Source of the DNA: Streptomyces capillispiralis | GTDB lineage: Bacteria > Actinomycetota > Actinomycetes > Streptomycetales > Streptomycetaceae | Reading direction: 5' to 3' | DNA length: 64,000 nt | NCBI RefSeq assembly: GCF_007829875.1 | Contig: NZ_VIWV01000003.1 | Span: forward strand, 1 to 64,000 | Part shown: one piece after another, positions 52,140 through 62,348 of the stretch | Layout of the letters: each line of letters opens with the position of its first letter | Position numbering within the stretch: position 1 is the first letter of the stretch | Made by a program: the position numbers and the translations under genes | The notes under the pieces: generated by a model | Databases searched by the model: none | What the model was told of the DNA's origin: nothing | Seen by the model: the letters and a program-made list of their open reading frames with translations, nothing else

Positions 52140-52210
52140 CCCGTCCCTTACGTCTTGGGGTGCGTGCTGCACGGCAGCCGGGGCTGGTGCCCAGCACAGT
52201 GAGGGACGGG
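52140..52210 (-). promoter_or_regulatory. Nested stem structure in leader (right copy)
   Basis: Mirror of 45,671-45,741 with the same CCCGTCCCT / AGGGACGGG arms. Confidence 0.45.
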
Positions 52211-52388
52211 TGGGTTAGCTCCGCAAGCCCGACGGCGGAGGAACCATGACAGCCGGCGAAGCCGTATTCGAGAGTCATGGCCTGGGACTTCGTGCGGATT
52301 CAGGGCCGTCCTTTCCTTGAATGACAGGTCCGGAACCGCTACAGGGCACGGGAGTGGACGTGCGCGGTGGGAGGGCCAGAAACGCGAA

Positions 52389-52427
52389 AAGGCCCCGGAG
52401 ACGAGGGGGACTCGTCTCCGGGGCCTT
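52389..52427 (-). terminator. Rho-independent terminator (right copy)
   Basis: Mirror of 45,454-45,492. Confidence 0.9.
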
Positions 52428-52621
52428 GAACGGTTGCGACGCTAGCGGTGCAGTGTGCTAGGAGCGGTATGGAGCGCTTTGCGCCGTGCTGAGCTACGAC
52501 GTCAGCTCAGTCGAGTAATGGCCAGCAGCAGGGACGCTTTGCCACCAGTGCGGGCGATCTCGCCGGCGACTGCGGAGCGCGGCGTCCAGATTCCTGTCGG
52601 TGGGGGAGGTGGGGACGGTGG

Positions 52622-53311
52622 TCACTCGGTGCTCATCCCTTCGACAGCCGTGTCCAGGAGCGCCACGGCGTCAGTCTCGTACGGGTCGGCGAACAGGTCG
52701 TGGTCGCTCACGTCGAACGGCCCGAGCCTTGCAGAAACGCAGTGTCCGGGCACGAGGGTGGTCTCCCTCCCCTCCAGTGCGGCGGTGAGCAGGTCGTAGT
52801 CCTGCTGGGCGTGCCGGGCCTGGGTGTAGGGGCCGATGCGCAGCAGGGTGTAGCCGTCGCGGCTGTCGTTGCGTTTGCGGGCCTCGATGTAGAGGGCGTA
52901 GTGCGCGGGTTCCATGCCGACGTCGTCGGGCAGGGGCAGGCCGGCGGCGGCGTGGGTGAGCATCGCGTAGCCGGGCTGCCAGAAGCCGAGGATCGCGCTC
53001 GTTTCGCAGCGCAGCCAGCCGCGCTCGGTGTAGACGAGCTGGCGGCCCTGGAGGTAGGCGCTGGCGTGCGGGGTGTCGGGGTGGACCAGGGCGACGGCGA
53101 TCATCTCGGGGCCGTGGTCGTCGCCAGGTCGGGTGTGCGCACGTTCCACGAACGGGCCGATGCGCACGGCGATGTCCCGGGCGCTGCCGGGCGTCCAGGG
53201 CTCGGGGTTGCGCAGGGCGGTGAGCATCGCGCGGAACTGGTCGACGATGGCCTGGTCCTCGGGTGTGAGGGTGCCGGGGCCGTGGCCGCAGCGGCGGAAG
53301 CGACGGATCAT
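52622..53311 (-). CDS. Hypothetical protein, 229 aa (right copy)
   Basis: Same translation as 44,570-45,259; start overlaps the RapZ-C gene. Confidence 0.7.
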   Translation of the reverse strand: MIRRFRRCGHGPGTLTPEDQAIVDQFRAMLTALRNPEPWTPGSARDIAVRIGPFVERAHTRPGDDHGPEMIAVALVHPDTPHASAYLQGRQLVYTERGWLRCETSAILGFWQPGYAMLTHAAAGLPLPDDVGMEPAHYALYIEARKRNDSRDGYTLLRIGPYTQARHAQQDYDLLTAALEGRETTLVPGHCVSARLGPFDVSDHDLFADPYETDAVALLDTAVEGMSTE

Positions 53312-53745
53312 CGGGCGGTCTCCTGCTCGGTGTTGGCGGTGCTGGGGCTGGCGGGTGTCTTGAGGACGCGCGGCAGATGGACGTGCAGGTGCTCGACTAC
53401 GACCTCGCGGCCGCGGTCGCGGAGTTCTCGGGCCAGGAGTTCGGTAAGACCGCTGGCCCTGTGCCTGCCGCCCGCGCAACCGATGGCGATGCGGCTGGGG
53501 CCGGCGGGCAGGTCGGCGTAGTCGGCGAGGTTGGCGAGTAGCTCGCGGGCGCCGGGGGTTGCGAGGACGACGTCCTGGACGCGGGGGTTGAGGCCGTCGA
53601 GGTCGAGGATGTCGCGGGCGGCGGCGGGGTCGCGGAGCCGGTCGCGGACGTCTTCGATCCGGTCGGCGGCGGGCGGGACGGGGGAGCCGTCCGGGCCGGT
53701 GGGCAAGTGCAGGTAGCCGAACGAGGTCAGACGGATCGGGCGCAA
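53308..53745 (-). CDS. RapZ C-terminal-domain protein (right copy)
   Basis: Same translation as 44,136-44,573; TTG start with the GGAGG site preserved. Confidence 0.85.
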   Translation of the reverse strand: MRPIRLTSFGYLHLPTGPDGSPVPPAADRIEDVRDRLRDPAAARDILDLDGLNPRVQDVVLATPGARELLANLADYADLPAGPSRIAIGCAGGRHRASGLTELLARELRDRGREVVVEHLHVHLPRVLKTPASPSTANTEQETAR

Positions 53746-53784
53746 GGGTGAGCCTCCTGCTCGGTGGTGAGGGGCGGGAACACA

Positions 53785-53827
53785 CGGAGCGCCGCGACCG
53801 GCCGGGAAGGGCGGGGGCGGCGCTCCG
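53785..53827 (-). terminator. 11-bp stem terminator (right copy)
   Basis: Mirror of 44,054-44,096. Confidence 0.7.
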
Positions 53828-53835
53828 GGGTGGTG

Positions 53836-54021
53836 CTACTGGGTGGTGGTGTCGGTGACCACGAGGAACTGGTCGCTGGGCAGGTCCATCACGACCTGGG
53901 CGTTGGTGCCCTGGGCGCGTTGGGCGGCTGCGTACTCTTCGGCCGGCCAGGAGCCGCGGGGAGCTCCGGCGGGGAACCGCTCCAGGATGGTCCGGGTGGC
54001 GTGCGCGGTGGTGGTGGCCAT
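53836..54021 (-). CDS. Small hypothetical protein, 61 aa (right copy)
   Basis: Same translation as 43,860-44,045. Confidence 0.6.
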   Translation of the reverse strand: MATTTAHATRTILERFPAGAPRGSWPAEEYAAAQRAQGTNAQVVMDLPSDQFLVVTDTTTQ

Positions 54022-54503
54022 CAGGCGTCGCCGCCGTTCACGCGCTCGTGGATGTCGATGAGGGTGGCGATGGCGTCGGGGTTGTCCGCCAGGCCGACCC
54101 ACTGCCCGTGCGCGGTGAAGACGGGCACGGCGTCCGTGTCTCCGTCGAAGATCACGACGTAGTCGCCGTACCTGTCGAGCACCGTCTCCCGTAGGACGGG
54201 GACCAGTGTGGTGTCCAGAACCTCCAGGGCGTCGACGGTGAGCCGGGCGTGCTCGCCGGGCGTCGGCGGCTGGACCAGGGTGCCGGTCGCGCGCAGCAGG
54301 TCGCCGGGCTGTATGCCGTTCAGCAGCTCGTGGGTGATTCGGGGGTCACCGCTGGTGCAGGTGATGACCGTGTCGGGGGCGTCGTCGTCGAGCGCGTCGA
54401 TGTCGGCGGGCCGGACGACCAGGTCGAAGGTGACGGTGTCGCGCGGTCCGGGGACGGGAATCGCGTCGACCCAGCCGTCGACGGCGCAGTGCTTGGTGTC
54501 CAT
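54021..54503 (-). CDS. OB-fold-like protein, 160 aa (right copy)
   Basis: Same translation as 43,378-43,860. Confidence 0.65.
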   Translation of the reverse strand: MDTKHCAVDGWVDAIPVPGPRDTVTFDLVVRPADIDALDDDAPDTVITCTSGDPRITHELLNGIQPGDLLRATGTLVQPPTPGEHARLTVDALEVLDTTLVPVLRETVLDRYGDYVVIFDGDTDAVPVFTAHGQWVGLADNPDAIATLIDIHERVNGGDA

Positions 54504-54706
54504 CAGTTGGCCTCCGCCAGGGTCTTGGTGGGGCGAGGGGAGCGGGGTCGGGTGGTGCGCTGGGCGATGTCCAGCAGCTCGCGGTTGCGCCGCTGCTGGG
54601 CTTCGGTGAGCGGGCGGGCCTTCGTGCCATGGCGGTGCCAGAGCGGGGAGGCGGGCGGCTCGGGGTAGGCGAGGGCGTGGTCGACGTCGCGGTCGGTGCT
54701 GCTCAT
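54503..54706 (-). CDS. Small hydrophilic protein, 67 aa (right copy)
   Basis: Same translation as 43,175-43,378. Confidence 0.6.
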   Translation of the reverse strand: MSSTDRDVDHALAYPEPPASPLWHRHGTKARPLTEAQQRRNRELLDIAQRTTRPRSPRPTKTLAEAN

Positions 54707-54724
54707 GGGTCCTCCAGGTGGAGG

Positions 54725-55021
54725 TCAGGCGTGGTCGCCTTGGCCCTTCTTGGACTTGGGCTTCGGCGCGAGGTCGGAGGCGAACCGCCCGAGGCGGGCC
54801 TCAACGGGGTTGGCGGTGATCCAGTCCTCCGCGCATGCCTTGTGCACGGGCTCACCGGAGTGGGAGCGCATGTGCGTGGGCTGGCCGCACAGCGTGCAGG
54901 GGAGGTCCTGCCAGCGGTCGAAGTGCTGGCCGTCGCGCCAGACGAGAAGCTCGCCGGGAGCCGGAATCAGGCCCGGCTCGAACGGCGGCTTCTCCTTCTT
55001 CGCGCGTCCCCTGCGGGTCAC
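54725..55021 (-). CDS. Basic zinc-site protein, 98 aa (right copy)
   Basis: Same translation as 42,860-43,156. Confidence 0.7.
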   Translation of the reverse strand: MTRRGRAKKEKPPFEPGLIPAPGELLVWRDGQHFDRWQDLPCTLCGQPTHMRSHSGEPVHKACAEDWITANPVEARLGRFASDLAPKPKSKKGQGDHA

Positions 55022-55458
55022 GGCCGGAAGGCGGGCAGCTGCTGGAACACGCGCTCCAGCAGGCCCGGCGTCGGCTTCCAGGGCACGACCTGCCCGCGCG
55101 CGGGGACGGGCAGGGGGAGCTCCTGGACGTCGTCGAGCACCAGGTGCCAGGCGCCCGGGTGCGCCCACTCCGAGCAGGGCGGCGCACCGTCGGGGTCTTG
55201 GTGGCAGTCGGTGATCCGGGCGACGCCGACCACGGCGCCGGTGACCAGCTGGCGGTCGCGGATCGTGCGGCCGATCAGCGGAGTTCGCAGGGCGGGCCGG
55301 TCGATGGTCTTGCTCGTGTGCAGCAGCACCCAGCCGGGCCGCCACCGCGTGGGCCGGTTCTCCACCGTCTTGGCCCCGGCGAGGATGCAGGCCGCGCATG
55401 GCTGCCGGATGCTGATGCCCCGGATCCAGTCGCCCTCGGGCAGGGTCGCGGTGCTCAT
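55018..55458 (-). CDS. ASCH-domain protein (right copy)
   Basis: Same translation as 42,423-42,863; overlaps preserved on both sides. Confidence 0.85.
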   Translation of the reverse strand: MSTATLPEGDWIRGISIRQPCAACILAGAKTVENRPTRWRPGWVLLHTSKTIDRPALRTPLIGRTIRDRQLVTGAVVGVARITDCHQDPDGAPPCSEWAHPGAWHLVLDDVQELPLPVPARGQVVPWKPTPGLLERVFQQLPAFRP

Positions 55459-56132
55459 GCGGCCCGCCCCCACACGGCCGTGCCCGGCCTGCCCGCCCGG
55501 CGTCCGTTGATGGGCGGGACCGTGGTGTGCGCGGGGGTGGCGAGGACCGCGCGGCCGGAGTGCTTGCCGTCGTACAGCGCGGTGTCGGCCGCCCTCTGCA
55601 GGCCGGTCAGGTCGCGGGTGCCGAGGATGTCGGGGGCTGCGGCGCCGACCGAGGCGGCGACTTTGAGGGTGCGGCCGTCGTCCAGGGTGACCGGCGTGTG
55701 CAGCATCTGGACCAGCTGCGCGAGGCGCTGCTCGCGACGGCCGGCGGGCAACTGCAGTACGACCGCGAACTCATCGCCTCCGAGGCGGCCCGCAGCGGCG
55801 CGCGGGCCCGCCCACGCGGTGATCCGGGCGCCGAACGCGGCGAGCACGGCGTCCCCGCCCGGGTGCCCGGCCGTGTCGTTGATCTGCTTGAAGTGGTCGG
55901 CGTCGACCATGACCACGGTCACGCTGTCGCCGTGCCGGGCGAGGATCCGGCGGGCGCGGGCGGTGTAGGCGTCGCGGCGCAAGAGTCCGGTCAGCGGGTC
56001 CTTCCGCGTGGCGGCGAACCGCTTGTGCAGCGCGACGGCGTGCACCGCCCAGCCGGTCAGCGGCACGGCGGCGGTCGTCAGCAGGAGGGTGCGCGAGCCG
56101 ATTCGGCCCCGGTGGTGCAGGACGGAGTCCAT
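55455..56132 (-). CDS. GGDEF diguanylate cyclase (right copy)
   Basis: Same translation as 41,749-42,426, GGDEF intact. Two copies would double cyclase dosage. Confidence 0.88.
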   Translation of the reverse strand: MDSVLHHRGRIGSRTLLLTTAAVPLTGWAVHAVALHKRFAATRKDPLTGLLRRDAYTARARRILARHGDSVTVVMVDADHFKQINDTAGHPGGDAVLAAFGARITAWAGPRAAAGRLGGDEFAVVLQLPAGRREQRLAQLVQMLHTPVTLDDGRTLKVAASVGAAAPDILGTRDLTGLQRAADTALYDGKHSGRAVLATPAHTTVPPINGRRAGRPGTAVWGRAA

Positions 56133-56221
56133 ACTGAGGATCTCCCTCTCGTCTCGTACGGGTTGGGTGGGCCCGGGGCAGGCGACGGTTTCCACGCCTG
56201 GACGCCTGTCCCGGGGCAGAG

Positions 56222-56524
56222 CTACAGCTCGAAGGGGCTGGAGTTGAGCCAGCTGTACGGGCTCCTCCAGGGGCCGGCCTTCGCGGCGGGCCAGTCGAGC
56301 TCCCAGCCGGGCCGGTATCCGCAGGCACCCCAGCCGTCCGGGCGCCCGTGGGGAATCTCAAGTCCGGCCTCCGCCGCGGCGCGTGCCGCGTCGTAGACCT
56401 CGTGCGCGGCCTTCATGGCGGCGCTACGGCTGTCGGCCTGGCCGGTGAAGACGTGCACGCCTTCCAGGCCGGGGGTCTCGGTGCTCCGTATGGGGACGTC
56501 GACCTCGAAGTAGGGCAGGGTCAT
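56222..56524 (-). CDS. Hypothetical protein, 100 aa (right copy)
   Basis: Same translation as 41,357-41,659. Confidence 0.7.
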   Translation of the reverse strand: MTLPYFEVDVPIRSTETPGLEGVHVFTGQADSRSAAMKAAHEVYDAARAAAEAGLEIPHGRPDGWGACGYRPGWELDWPAAKAGPWRSPYSWLNSSPFEL

Positions 56525-56622
56525 GACGTCCGTCTCCTCTCGTGATCGCGGCGGTTGAGGGACCACCGCGACCGCCCCGGCCTCCGGCGGTGGGCCGGGG
56601 CTGGGGCAGCACGGAGGATCCG

Positions 56623-57566
56623 TCAGCCTCGGATCGCTTCGAGGGCCTGCTCCTCGAGGTCGGCGCGCCCGTCGGGGTCGTCGTCCTGGTCGTGGACGGT
56701 GCAGACGATGTCTCGTCGTCGTCCAGGTCGCCGTTGAGCGCGCGGAACAGGCAGGTGACGCTGTAGGCGGGCACCCAGGCGTAGCCGTCGCATTCGTCGT
56801 CGTGCGGGCACGGCACCATGACGTCGAACCCGACGTCGCCCTCGCCGTCCACGTCGGTGCGCAGGGCGAGGGTGAGGTACATCTGACCGAGGCGGACCTC
56901 TGCGACGCGGTCGCCGCCGGCGACGTTCGAGCCGGGCTTCCACTGCCACAGCGGCACGATCTCCTCGCCGAACATCCGGGCCACGAGGTTCAGGTCACCG
57001 AGGCCGTCGCTGCCGTCCAGGCCGAGGTCGGCCTGCCGGGCCCCGCTCAGGCGCTCCAGGAACGGAAGCAGCCGGTAGAGGCTCTCGGAGTAGACGACCT
57101 CGGTGAAGCCCTCCGCTTTGAGGCCGCGGCGCTGTGAGTCGACCATGTCCTTGCGCTGCCGGATGACCACTTCCTCCGGCACGCGGCGGTTGGCCGGCCG
57201 CGCGCCCTGCCGGTCCACGCACACCGTGCTGGGGGTGGCGACCAGGAGCGCGATGGGGAGCATGTTGTGCCGCTTGGCTGCGGCGACCAGCGGCCGCCTG
57301 GCCGCCTCGGTGACGTTGGTTGCGTCGACGACCGTGAACAGCCGGCGGCGCATCCTCGCCTCCAGGAGCAGGTGCAGGGCGGCGACCGCGTCGGCGGTGG
57401 CGTCCTGGTCGCCCGCGTCGTCGCTGACCGTCTCGCGGAGCGCGTCCAGGGACAGGACCTGCGAGGCGGGCCAGGTGTTCGCGATGGTGGTCTTCCCGGC
57501 CCCGGCGGGGCCGATGAGGACGACCAGGCTGTTCTCGGGCATCTGCGGGTAGTACGGCGCGGTCAT
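56623..57566 (-). CDS. P-loop kinase/ATPase (right copy)
   Basis: Same as 40,315-41,258, including the C-terminal frame change; the uninterrupted frame runs on to 56,424. Confidence 0.75.
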
Positions 57567-57654
57567 ACGGACTCCTTGGAGGGGTGAGGGTGCCGGGCAG
57601 CTCGGTGGACGCGCTGCCCGGCGTGGTGGGTGAACGGGACGGCTTCGCGCGCCG

Positions 57655-57822
57655 TCAGCGGACGATCATGTGGGCGGGGTGGCCGCCTTTCATGTGGTCC
57701 ACGCACTGCGGGCAGTCCTCGCGCGGACCGAGCCCGGCGTGGGCCTCGCGGCTGGCGTACGCGTGGAACCAGCACTGCGTGCACTGCCCCCGGGGCGGGT
57801 CCGTCGCCTTCGCGCTCGCCAT
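57655..57822 (-). CDS. Zinc-ribbon peptide, 55 aa (right copy)
   Basis: Mirror of 40,059-40,226, both CxxC pairs intact. Confidence 0.65.
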   Translation of the reverse strand: MASAKATDPPRGQCTQCWFHAYASREAHAGLGPREDCPQCVDHMKGGHPAHMIVR

Positions 57823-57823
57823 C

Positions 57824-58171
57824 TCAGCTGTCTCCTTGCGGGTGAAGGGCGCGGGCAGACCAGATCAGGCGCTGCCCGGCGTCGTCGGTGATCAGGGCGG
57901 CGGCCTCGTGCAACGGGCAGGAGGCGTCTCCGTCGCGGTCAGGCTCGATCTGCTCGGCACGGCGCGCGGCGGCGGTGAGCAGCTGCGCCAGGGCCGCGAG
58001 GAAGCCGCCGGCCGGGTCGGTGTCCTCGATGAGCTCGCGCAGGATCGCGGCGAGCTCCTCCTGGTCGACGTCGTCGGCGCGAAGGTCGTCCTCGATCTGC
58101 TGGAGGGCCAGCGAGGCGATCCCGACCGAGGCGCGGGCGCGTTCCAGTCGCGTCCGGGGCTGGCTGGTCAC
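57824..58171 (-). CDS. Helical protein, 115 aa (right copy)
   Basis: Same translation as 39,710-40,057. Confidence 0.65.
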   Translation of the reverse strand: MTSQPRTRLERARASVGIASLALQQIEDDLRADDVDQEELAAILRELIEDTDPAGGFLAALAQLLTAAARRAEQIEPDRDGDASCPLHEAAALITDDAGQRLIWSARALHPQGDS

Positions 58172-58674
58172 CGGGTGGTGGCCTTGGCCGTGGCAATGAG
58201 CGCGGCGACGGTCTCCCAGCCGTGGTGCCAGGAGTTGTCGAGGTGGAAGGCGCCGTTCATTCCGTGCGAGGCCAGCTTGTAGAAGTCGGTCTTGCCGGTC
58301 TTGTCGGCGAGCTTCTCCATGACGCCGTGGCCGGGCACGCGGCGGTCCGCGATGTAGTGCGTGCCGAAGGACAGGGCGAGCGCGGCCGCGGCCGCGCCGG
58401 GGTGGACCCGAATGCCCAGCGCGCGGGCCCCGAGCCCGGCGACGACCGCCTGGGTGGCGGTGTAGGTGACGCAGTGGTGCAGGCACGCCTTGCGGCCGTC
58501 GGCGGTGCCGTGGGTGGTCTTCTCCTTGGTGGCCGGGTCCTCGTAGGTCACCGGGGCGTCGTCGGAGGCGCCCTTCACGCGGGCGCAGAAGTCGTTCTGG
58601 ACCCAGAAGTCGCCGACCGCGCTGGCGGCGCGGGTCAGTCCAAGCAGGGCGGCGAAGACGGCGGGACGATGCAT
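58168..58674 (-). CDS. DUF3307-like membrane protein (right copy)
   Basis: Same translation as 39,207-39,713. This is the last copy before the indel cluster. Confidence 0.65.
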   Translation of the reverse strand: MHRPAVFAALLGLTRAASAVGDFWVQNDFCARVKGASDDAPVTYEDPATKEKTTHGTADGRKACLHHCVTYTATQAVVAGLGARALGIRVHPGAAAAALALSFGTHYIADRRVPGHGVMEKLADKTGKTDFYKLASHGMNGAFHLDNSWHHGWETVAALIATAKATTR

Positions 58675-58787
58675 GCTGGAGGTCTCCTGATCTCGAAGAG
58701 GGTGAGGGAGCGGGTGGCCGGCCCTTTGCCGATGCGCGGCCACCCGGCGGTCCCCGACCCCGGCCGGCGTGGCCGGGGTCGGGTCGT

Positions 58788-59080
58788 TCAGAACGGGGGC
58801 TCGTTGTCCGGCCAGGCCGGAACGGGCAGGAGCCGGACGCGCAGCTCGCGCCGGTCCGACCAGCAGCCGCACGCCTCCATCTCCGGGTTCGCGCCGCCGA
58901 CCCACCAGCCGCCTGCGCCCCGGCAGTCGGGGCAGGAGCGGCGGGGCCGGGGGCGTCAGTTCGATGCGGTGCCGGTCGGCGTACAGCCGCCAGTGGCCCG
59001 GCCTTGAGCACGGACACGGCGGCGAACGGGACGGCGGGCGGCGATCAAGCAGGGCGGCCGCGCAGACGGCAGCCGGTCAC
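58788..59080 (-). pseudogene. 95-aa zinc-site gene, right copy with frameshifts
   Basis: Mirror of 38,807-39,094 with several added bases, for example an extra C in GACGCCCC, an extra G in GGCCGG and three extra bases in the first 60 bp. The reading frame is destroyed; the changes are mostly homopolymer-length changes. Confidence 0.75.
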
Positions 59081-59326
59081 CGCAGCGGGATGGCGCGGCA
59101 GTTGGCGGCGTGGCTGTTGGCGTCCGGCCGGATGCAGAACAGGAAGTCTTCCTCGGGCCGGTCGGAGAAGTCTCCGCAGCCGTGGCAGTTCCAGCGGTTC
59201 TTGTCCGAGTGCTCGCCGGGGCCGGTGACGTCCACGTAGCTTGCCGCCGACCGTGATGAACCGGATCAGCAGGTTCTTGGGGCGGTCGGGCTCGGTGAAG
59301 GCGGCGGCGCGGACAGCGGTACTCAT
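59077..59326 (-). pseudogene. 82-aa Cys-rich gene, right copy with frameshift
   Basis: Mirror of 38,562-38,810. The first 28 residues are unchanged, then one added base (after FITVGG) shifts the frame and loses the Cys site. Confidence 0.75.
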
Positions 59327-59585
59327 GGGCGGTTGGTCCTCTCGGATCAGGCGGCTCTACCTTCTTGATCGGGTTGATCGAGCCATTCGTAGGGTTGGGT
59401 CGCCCAGGGGTGCTGGGTGTGTGGCTATCAGGCGGCTGCCGTCTCGTGGCTTCCCTTGCTTCGCCGCTCAGCGCCCCACGACGACTCGGCCGCCGATTAG
59501 GAAGTGCGAACAAGTCGCTGTGTAGAGCAATGCCGGCGAAGTCGTCCGTGGCACGAGCAGTACGCACACGCATGTCAGGAGCGCA

Positions 59586-60779
59586 ATGAGTCGGATATGG
59601 GCGGGATCGACAGCGGCAAGGGCCATCACCACGGCCTTGTTCTGGACGCGGACGGCAAGACCCTGTTGTCGCGGCGGGTGGCCAACGACGAGCCCGAGCT
59701 GTTGAAGCTGACGTCCTGGACCTGGCCGACGGCCGTGAGGTCACCTGGGCCATCGACATGACCGGCGGAGAGCCGGCACTGCTGCTGGCCCTGCTGGTCA
59801 ACCACGGCCAGGAGGTCCTCTACATGCCCGGCCGGCTGGTCAACCGGGCATCCGACGGCTACCGCGGCGAGGGCAAGACCGACGCCCGCGACGCCTATGT
59901 CATCGCCGACCAGGCCAGAATGCGCCGCGACCTGCGGCCCATCCGTCCCGGCGACGAAGCCGCCGTGGAACTCAAACTGCTGACCGGACGCCGGGCCGAC
60001 CTGGTCGAGGACCGCACCCGCGTGGTGAACCCGCCTGCGCGGCACCCTGCTGAGCATGTTCCCGGCCCTGGAACGGGCCCTGGATGTCACCAGCACGGGA
60101 CCGCTCAGGCTGCTGACGGGCTACCAGACCCCGGCCCGCGATCCGCTTGGGCCGGCATCACACGGCTCGCGAGGGTGGCTGGCCAACCGCAAGGTCCGCA
60201 ATGCCAGAGCCCCTGGCCGAGGCTGCGGTCGAGGCCGCCGAACGCCAGCACACCGCCGTCCCGGTGAGAAGACCATCGCCAAGCTGGTCCACACCCCTGG
60301 CCGAGGAGGTGATGGCCCTCAACGAGCAGATTCCGTGAGCTGGACAAGCTCATCGAGGGCCGGTTTCGCGAGCACGAGCTCGCCGACTCATTCTGAGCGT
60401 CCCCGGCATCGGCACGGTTCTGGGAGCGGAGTTCCTCGCCGCCGTCCGCGGCAGCCTCGACGAGTTCGACTCCCCGGACGCCCTGGCAGCCTTCGCCGGC
60501 GTCGCCCCAGCACCTCGCGACTCGGGCAAGGTCAGCGGCAACCTCCACCGGCCGATCGCCTACCACCGAAGACTCCAGCGCGTCTTCTACACCTCCGCGC
60601 TCGTCAGCGTCCGCTACGACCCGAACTCGCGGAAGTTCTACGACCGCAAACGCGCCGAGGGCAAGAAGCATGTCCAGGCCGTGCTCGCCCTCGCCCGCCG
60701 ACGCGTCAACGTCATCTGGGCTCTGATCCGTGACCGACGGTGCTACGAAGTGGCACCCCCGGCCACGGCCGCCGCTTGA
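59586..60779 (+). pseudogene. IS110-family transposase, right copy, multiply frameshifted
   Basis: Mirror of 37,116-38,305. Carries the shared deletion plus further indels (lost G after ATATGGGCG; added C at GTGAACCCG; added C and T around CCCGCGATCCGCTTGG; lost base near GCCGACTCATT). The C-terminal third is again in frame. Confidence 0.8.
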
Positions 60780-60787
60780 CAACAGCA

Positions 60788-61213
60788 TTAGGAAGCAAGC
60801 AGGTGCTTGGCCGGGGGAGCGATGTAGGAGGCGGGGTCGGCGGGCGTGCCGTCGAAGCACTCCAGGCAGGACCCCAAGGTCTTCAGCGGGAGGCAGTGGA
60901 AGTAGCGCCGGCGGCAGGTGCCGCACGTCTGGCGTGCGGCCATGGCCTTGTCGAGCGCGGCTTCCTTCGCGAGGGTCATCGGGCGCTTCGGCTTCGCCAG
61001 GTCGATCCGGTACAGCCATGCGAAGCGCTTGCCGCCGCGGCACTCGATCCGGGCGACGGGCTCTTGGCCGCCGGGGCGCAGTCCCATCTCCCGCAGTTGG
61101 CGGCGGGTGGCGAGGTTGTCGCGCCCGGCCTGCTTCCACCGGAAGACCAGTAAGGAGCCGTCGCCGGGGTCGTACGGGTCGACGTCGAGCAGGTCCTGGT
61201 CCTGGTCGGCCAT
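60788..61213 (-). CDS. RRQRL-motif zinc-binding protein (right copy)
   Basis: Same translation as 36,682-37,107. Confidence 0.85.
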   Translation of the reverse strand: MADQDQDLLDVDPYDPGDGSLLVFRWKQAGRDNLATRRQLREMGLRPGGQEPVARIECRGGKRFAWLYRIDLAKPKRPMTLAKEAALDKAMAARQTCGTCRRRYFHCLPLKTLGSCLECFDGTPADPASYIAPPAKHLLAS

Positions 61214-61320
61214 CACCTGCTCCAGGTACCGGGCAACCGGCGCTGAGGCAGCGGGTAGCGAGGTCCGGGACGCTGCGGGCGGGGCCGGCCGATCCGGCGG
61301 CGCGGGCGGGGGATGAGCAC
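61213..61320 (-). CDS. Arg/Pro-rich peptide, 35 aa (right copy)
   Basis: Mirror of 36,575-36,682. Confidence 0.5.
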   Translation of the reverse strand: MLIPRPRRRIGRPRPQRPGPRYPLPQRRLPGTWSR

Positions 61321-61424
61321 GAGCGGTTCCTCCTGGTGTCGTTGGACAGCAAGCACCGCGCCTCGCCGACGTCGTGCTGGTGTCGGCGGGGCGCGGTGCG
61401 AGGTGGCCGGTCGGCCTGTCCAGC

Positions 61425-61455
61425 CCTCGCCCACCCGCGAGCGGGGTGGGCGAGG
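61425..61455 (-). terminator. 12-bp stem terminator (right copy)
   Basis: Mirror of 36,440-36,470. Confidence 0.8.
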
Positions 61456-61477
61456 ACCAGGCGGAGCGACCGGAAGG

Positions 61478-62257
61478 TCAGTCCCGGAACGGGCAGCCGC
61501 TGTGCGGGTGCTGTTCGACGACCGGGGCCGGAGCCGGGGCGGGTACGTGGACGTGGATCTCGGGCTTGACGGAGACCCTCGCCGGGCGGGCCGGACGGCC
61601 GACGCGGCGGCGCAGGGTCAGGCCGCGCATCGCGAACGCGGACAGGACCGTCCAGGCGAGGACCGCGAGGCCGACCGCGATGGGACGGCTGGTGGCGGGG
61701 GTCGCCGTCCAGACCATGAACACGGAAGCCGCGCCCCACCCCGCCCACATCGCACGCACCCCGTTGTTCCGGGAGAGGTAGCCGAGGACCAGGCCGGTGA
61801 TGCCGGTGAGCAGCCACAGCGTGTAGACGGTGGAGGCCGCGACCGGGAGACCGGCGGAGTGCTGCGCGATGTAGGTGCGCACCGGCTGGTCGACGACGGC
61901 GAACACGCCGCTGGACGTGTCGCCGCCGACCTGCACCTTGGGCACGGCGGTGAGCAGCTGGTGCAGCCCCTCAAGGACGACTTCGCCGGCGGCCTTGGCC
62001 ATCAGCACGATGAAGGACACGCCGGCCACCATCAGGACGGCCCGGAGCCAGGGGGCCATGTACCGGAAGCCGTCCTCGGGGGCGCTGAGGACGTCCTCCC
62101 ACATCGCGCGCAGGACGCCGTCTTCCTCCCATGCCTCCTGCCACCAGGTGCGCAGTGCGGCGAACCGCGGCTCCTTGGGCGGAGCCTTCGGGAAGGGCAC
62201 GGGGAGGTAGGCGAGCTCCTGGCGGTCGGCGCGGGGGGTGTTGTCGTTGGACGGCAC
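61478..62257 (-). CDS. Multi-pass membrane protein, 259 aa (right copy)
   Basis: Same translation as 35,638-36,417. Confidence 0.75.
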   Translation of the reverse strand: MPSNDNTPRADRQELAYLPVPFPKAPPKEPRFAALRTWWQEAWEEDGVLRAMWEDVLSAPEDGFRYMAPWLRAVLMVAGVSFIVLMAKAAGEVVLEGLHQLLTAVPKVQVGGDTSSGVFAVVDQPVRTYIAQHSAGLPVAASTVYTLWLLTGITGLVLGYLSRNNGVRAMWAGWGAASVFMVWTATPATSRPIAVGLAVLAWTVLSAFAMRGLTLRRRVGRPARPARVSVKPEIHVHVPAPAPAPVVEQHPHSGCPFRD

Positions 62258-62348
62258 GGGGCAACTCCTCGTTGTCGATGCGGGGTTCACGGAGCGTGCG
62301 AGTGGGCCAAGCTGTGAGCGACGGGATTGAAGAGAGGGGGCGGCTGCG

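Larger units (their letters stand above)
52081..52621. other. Intergenic region, right copy
   Basis: Mirror of 45,260-45,800; contains the nested leader structure and terminator listed next. Confidence 0.6.
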
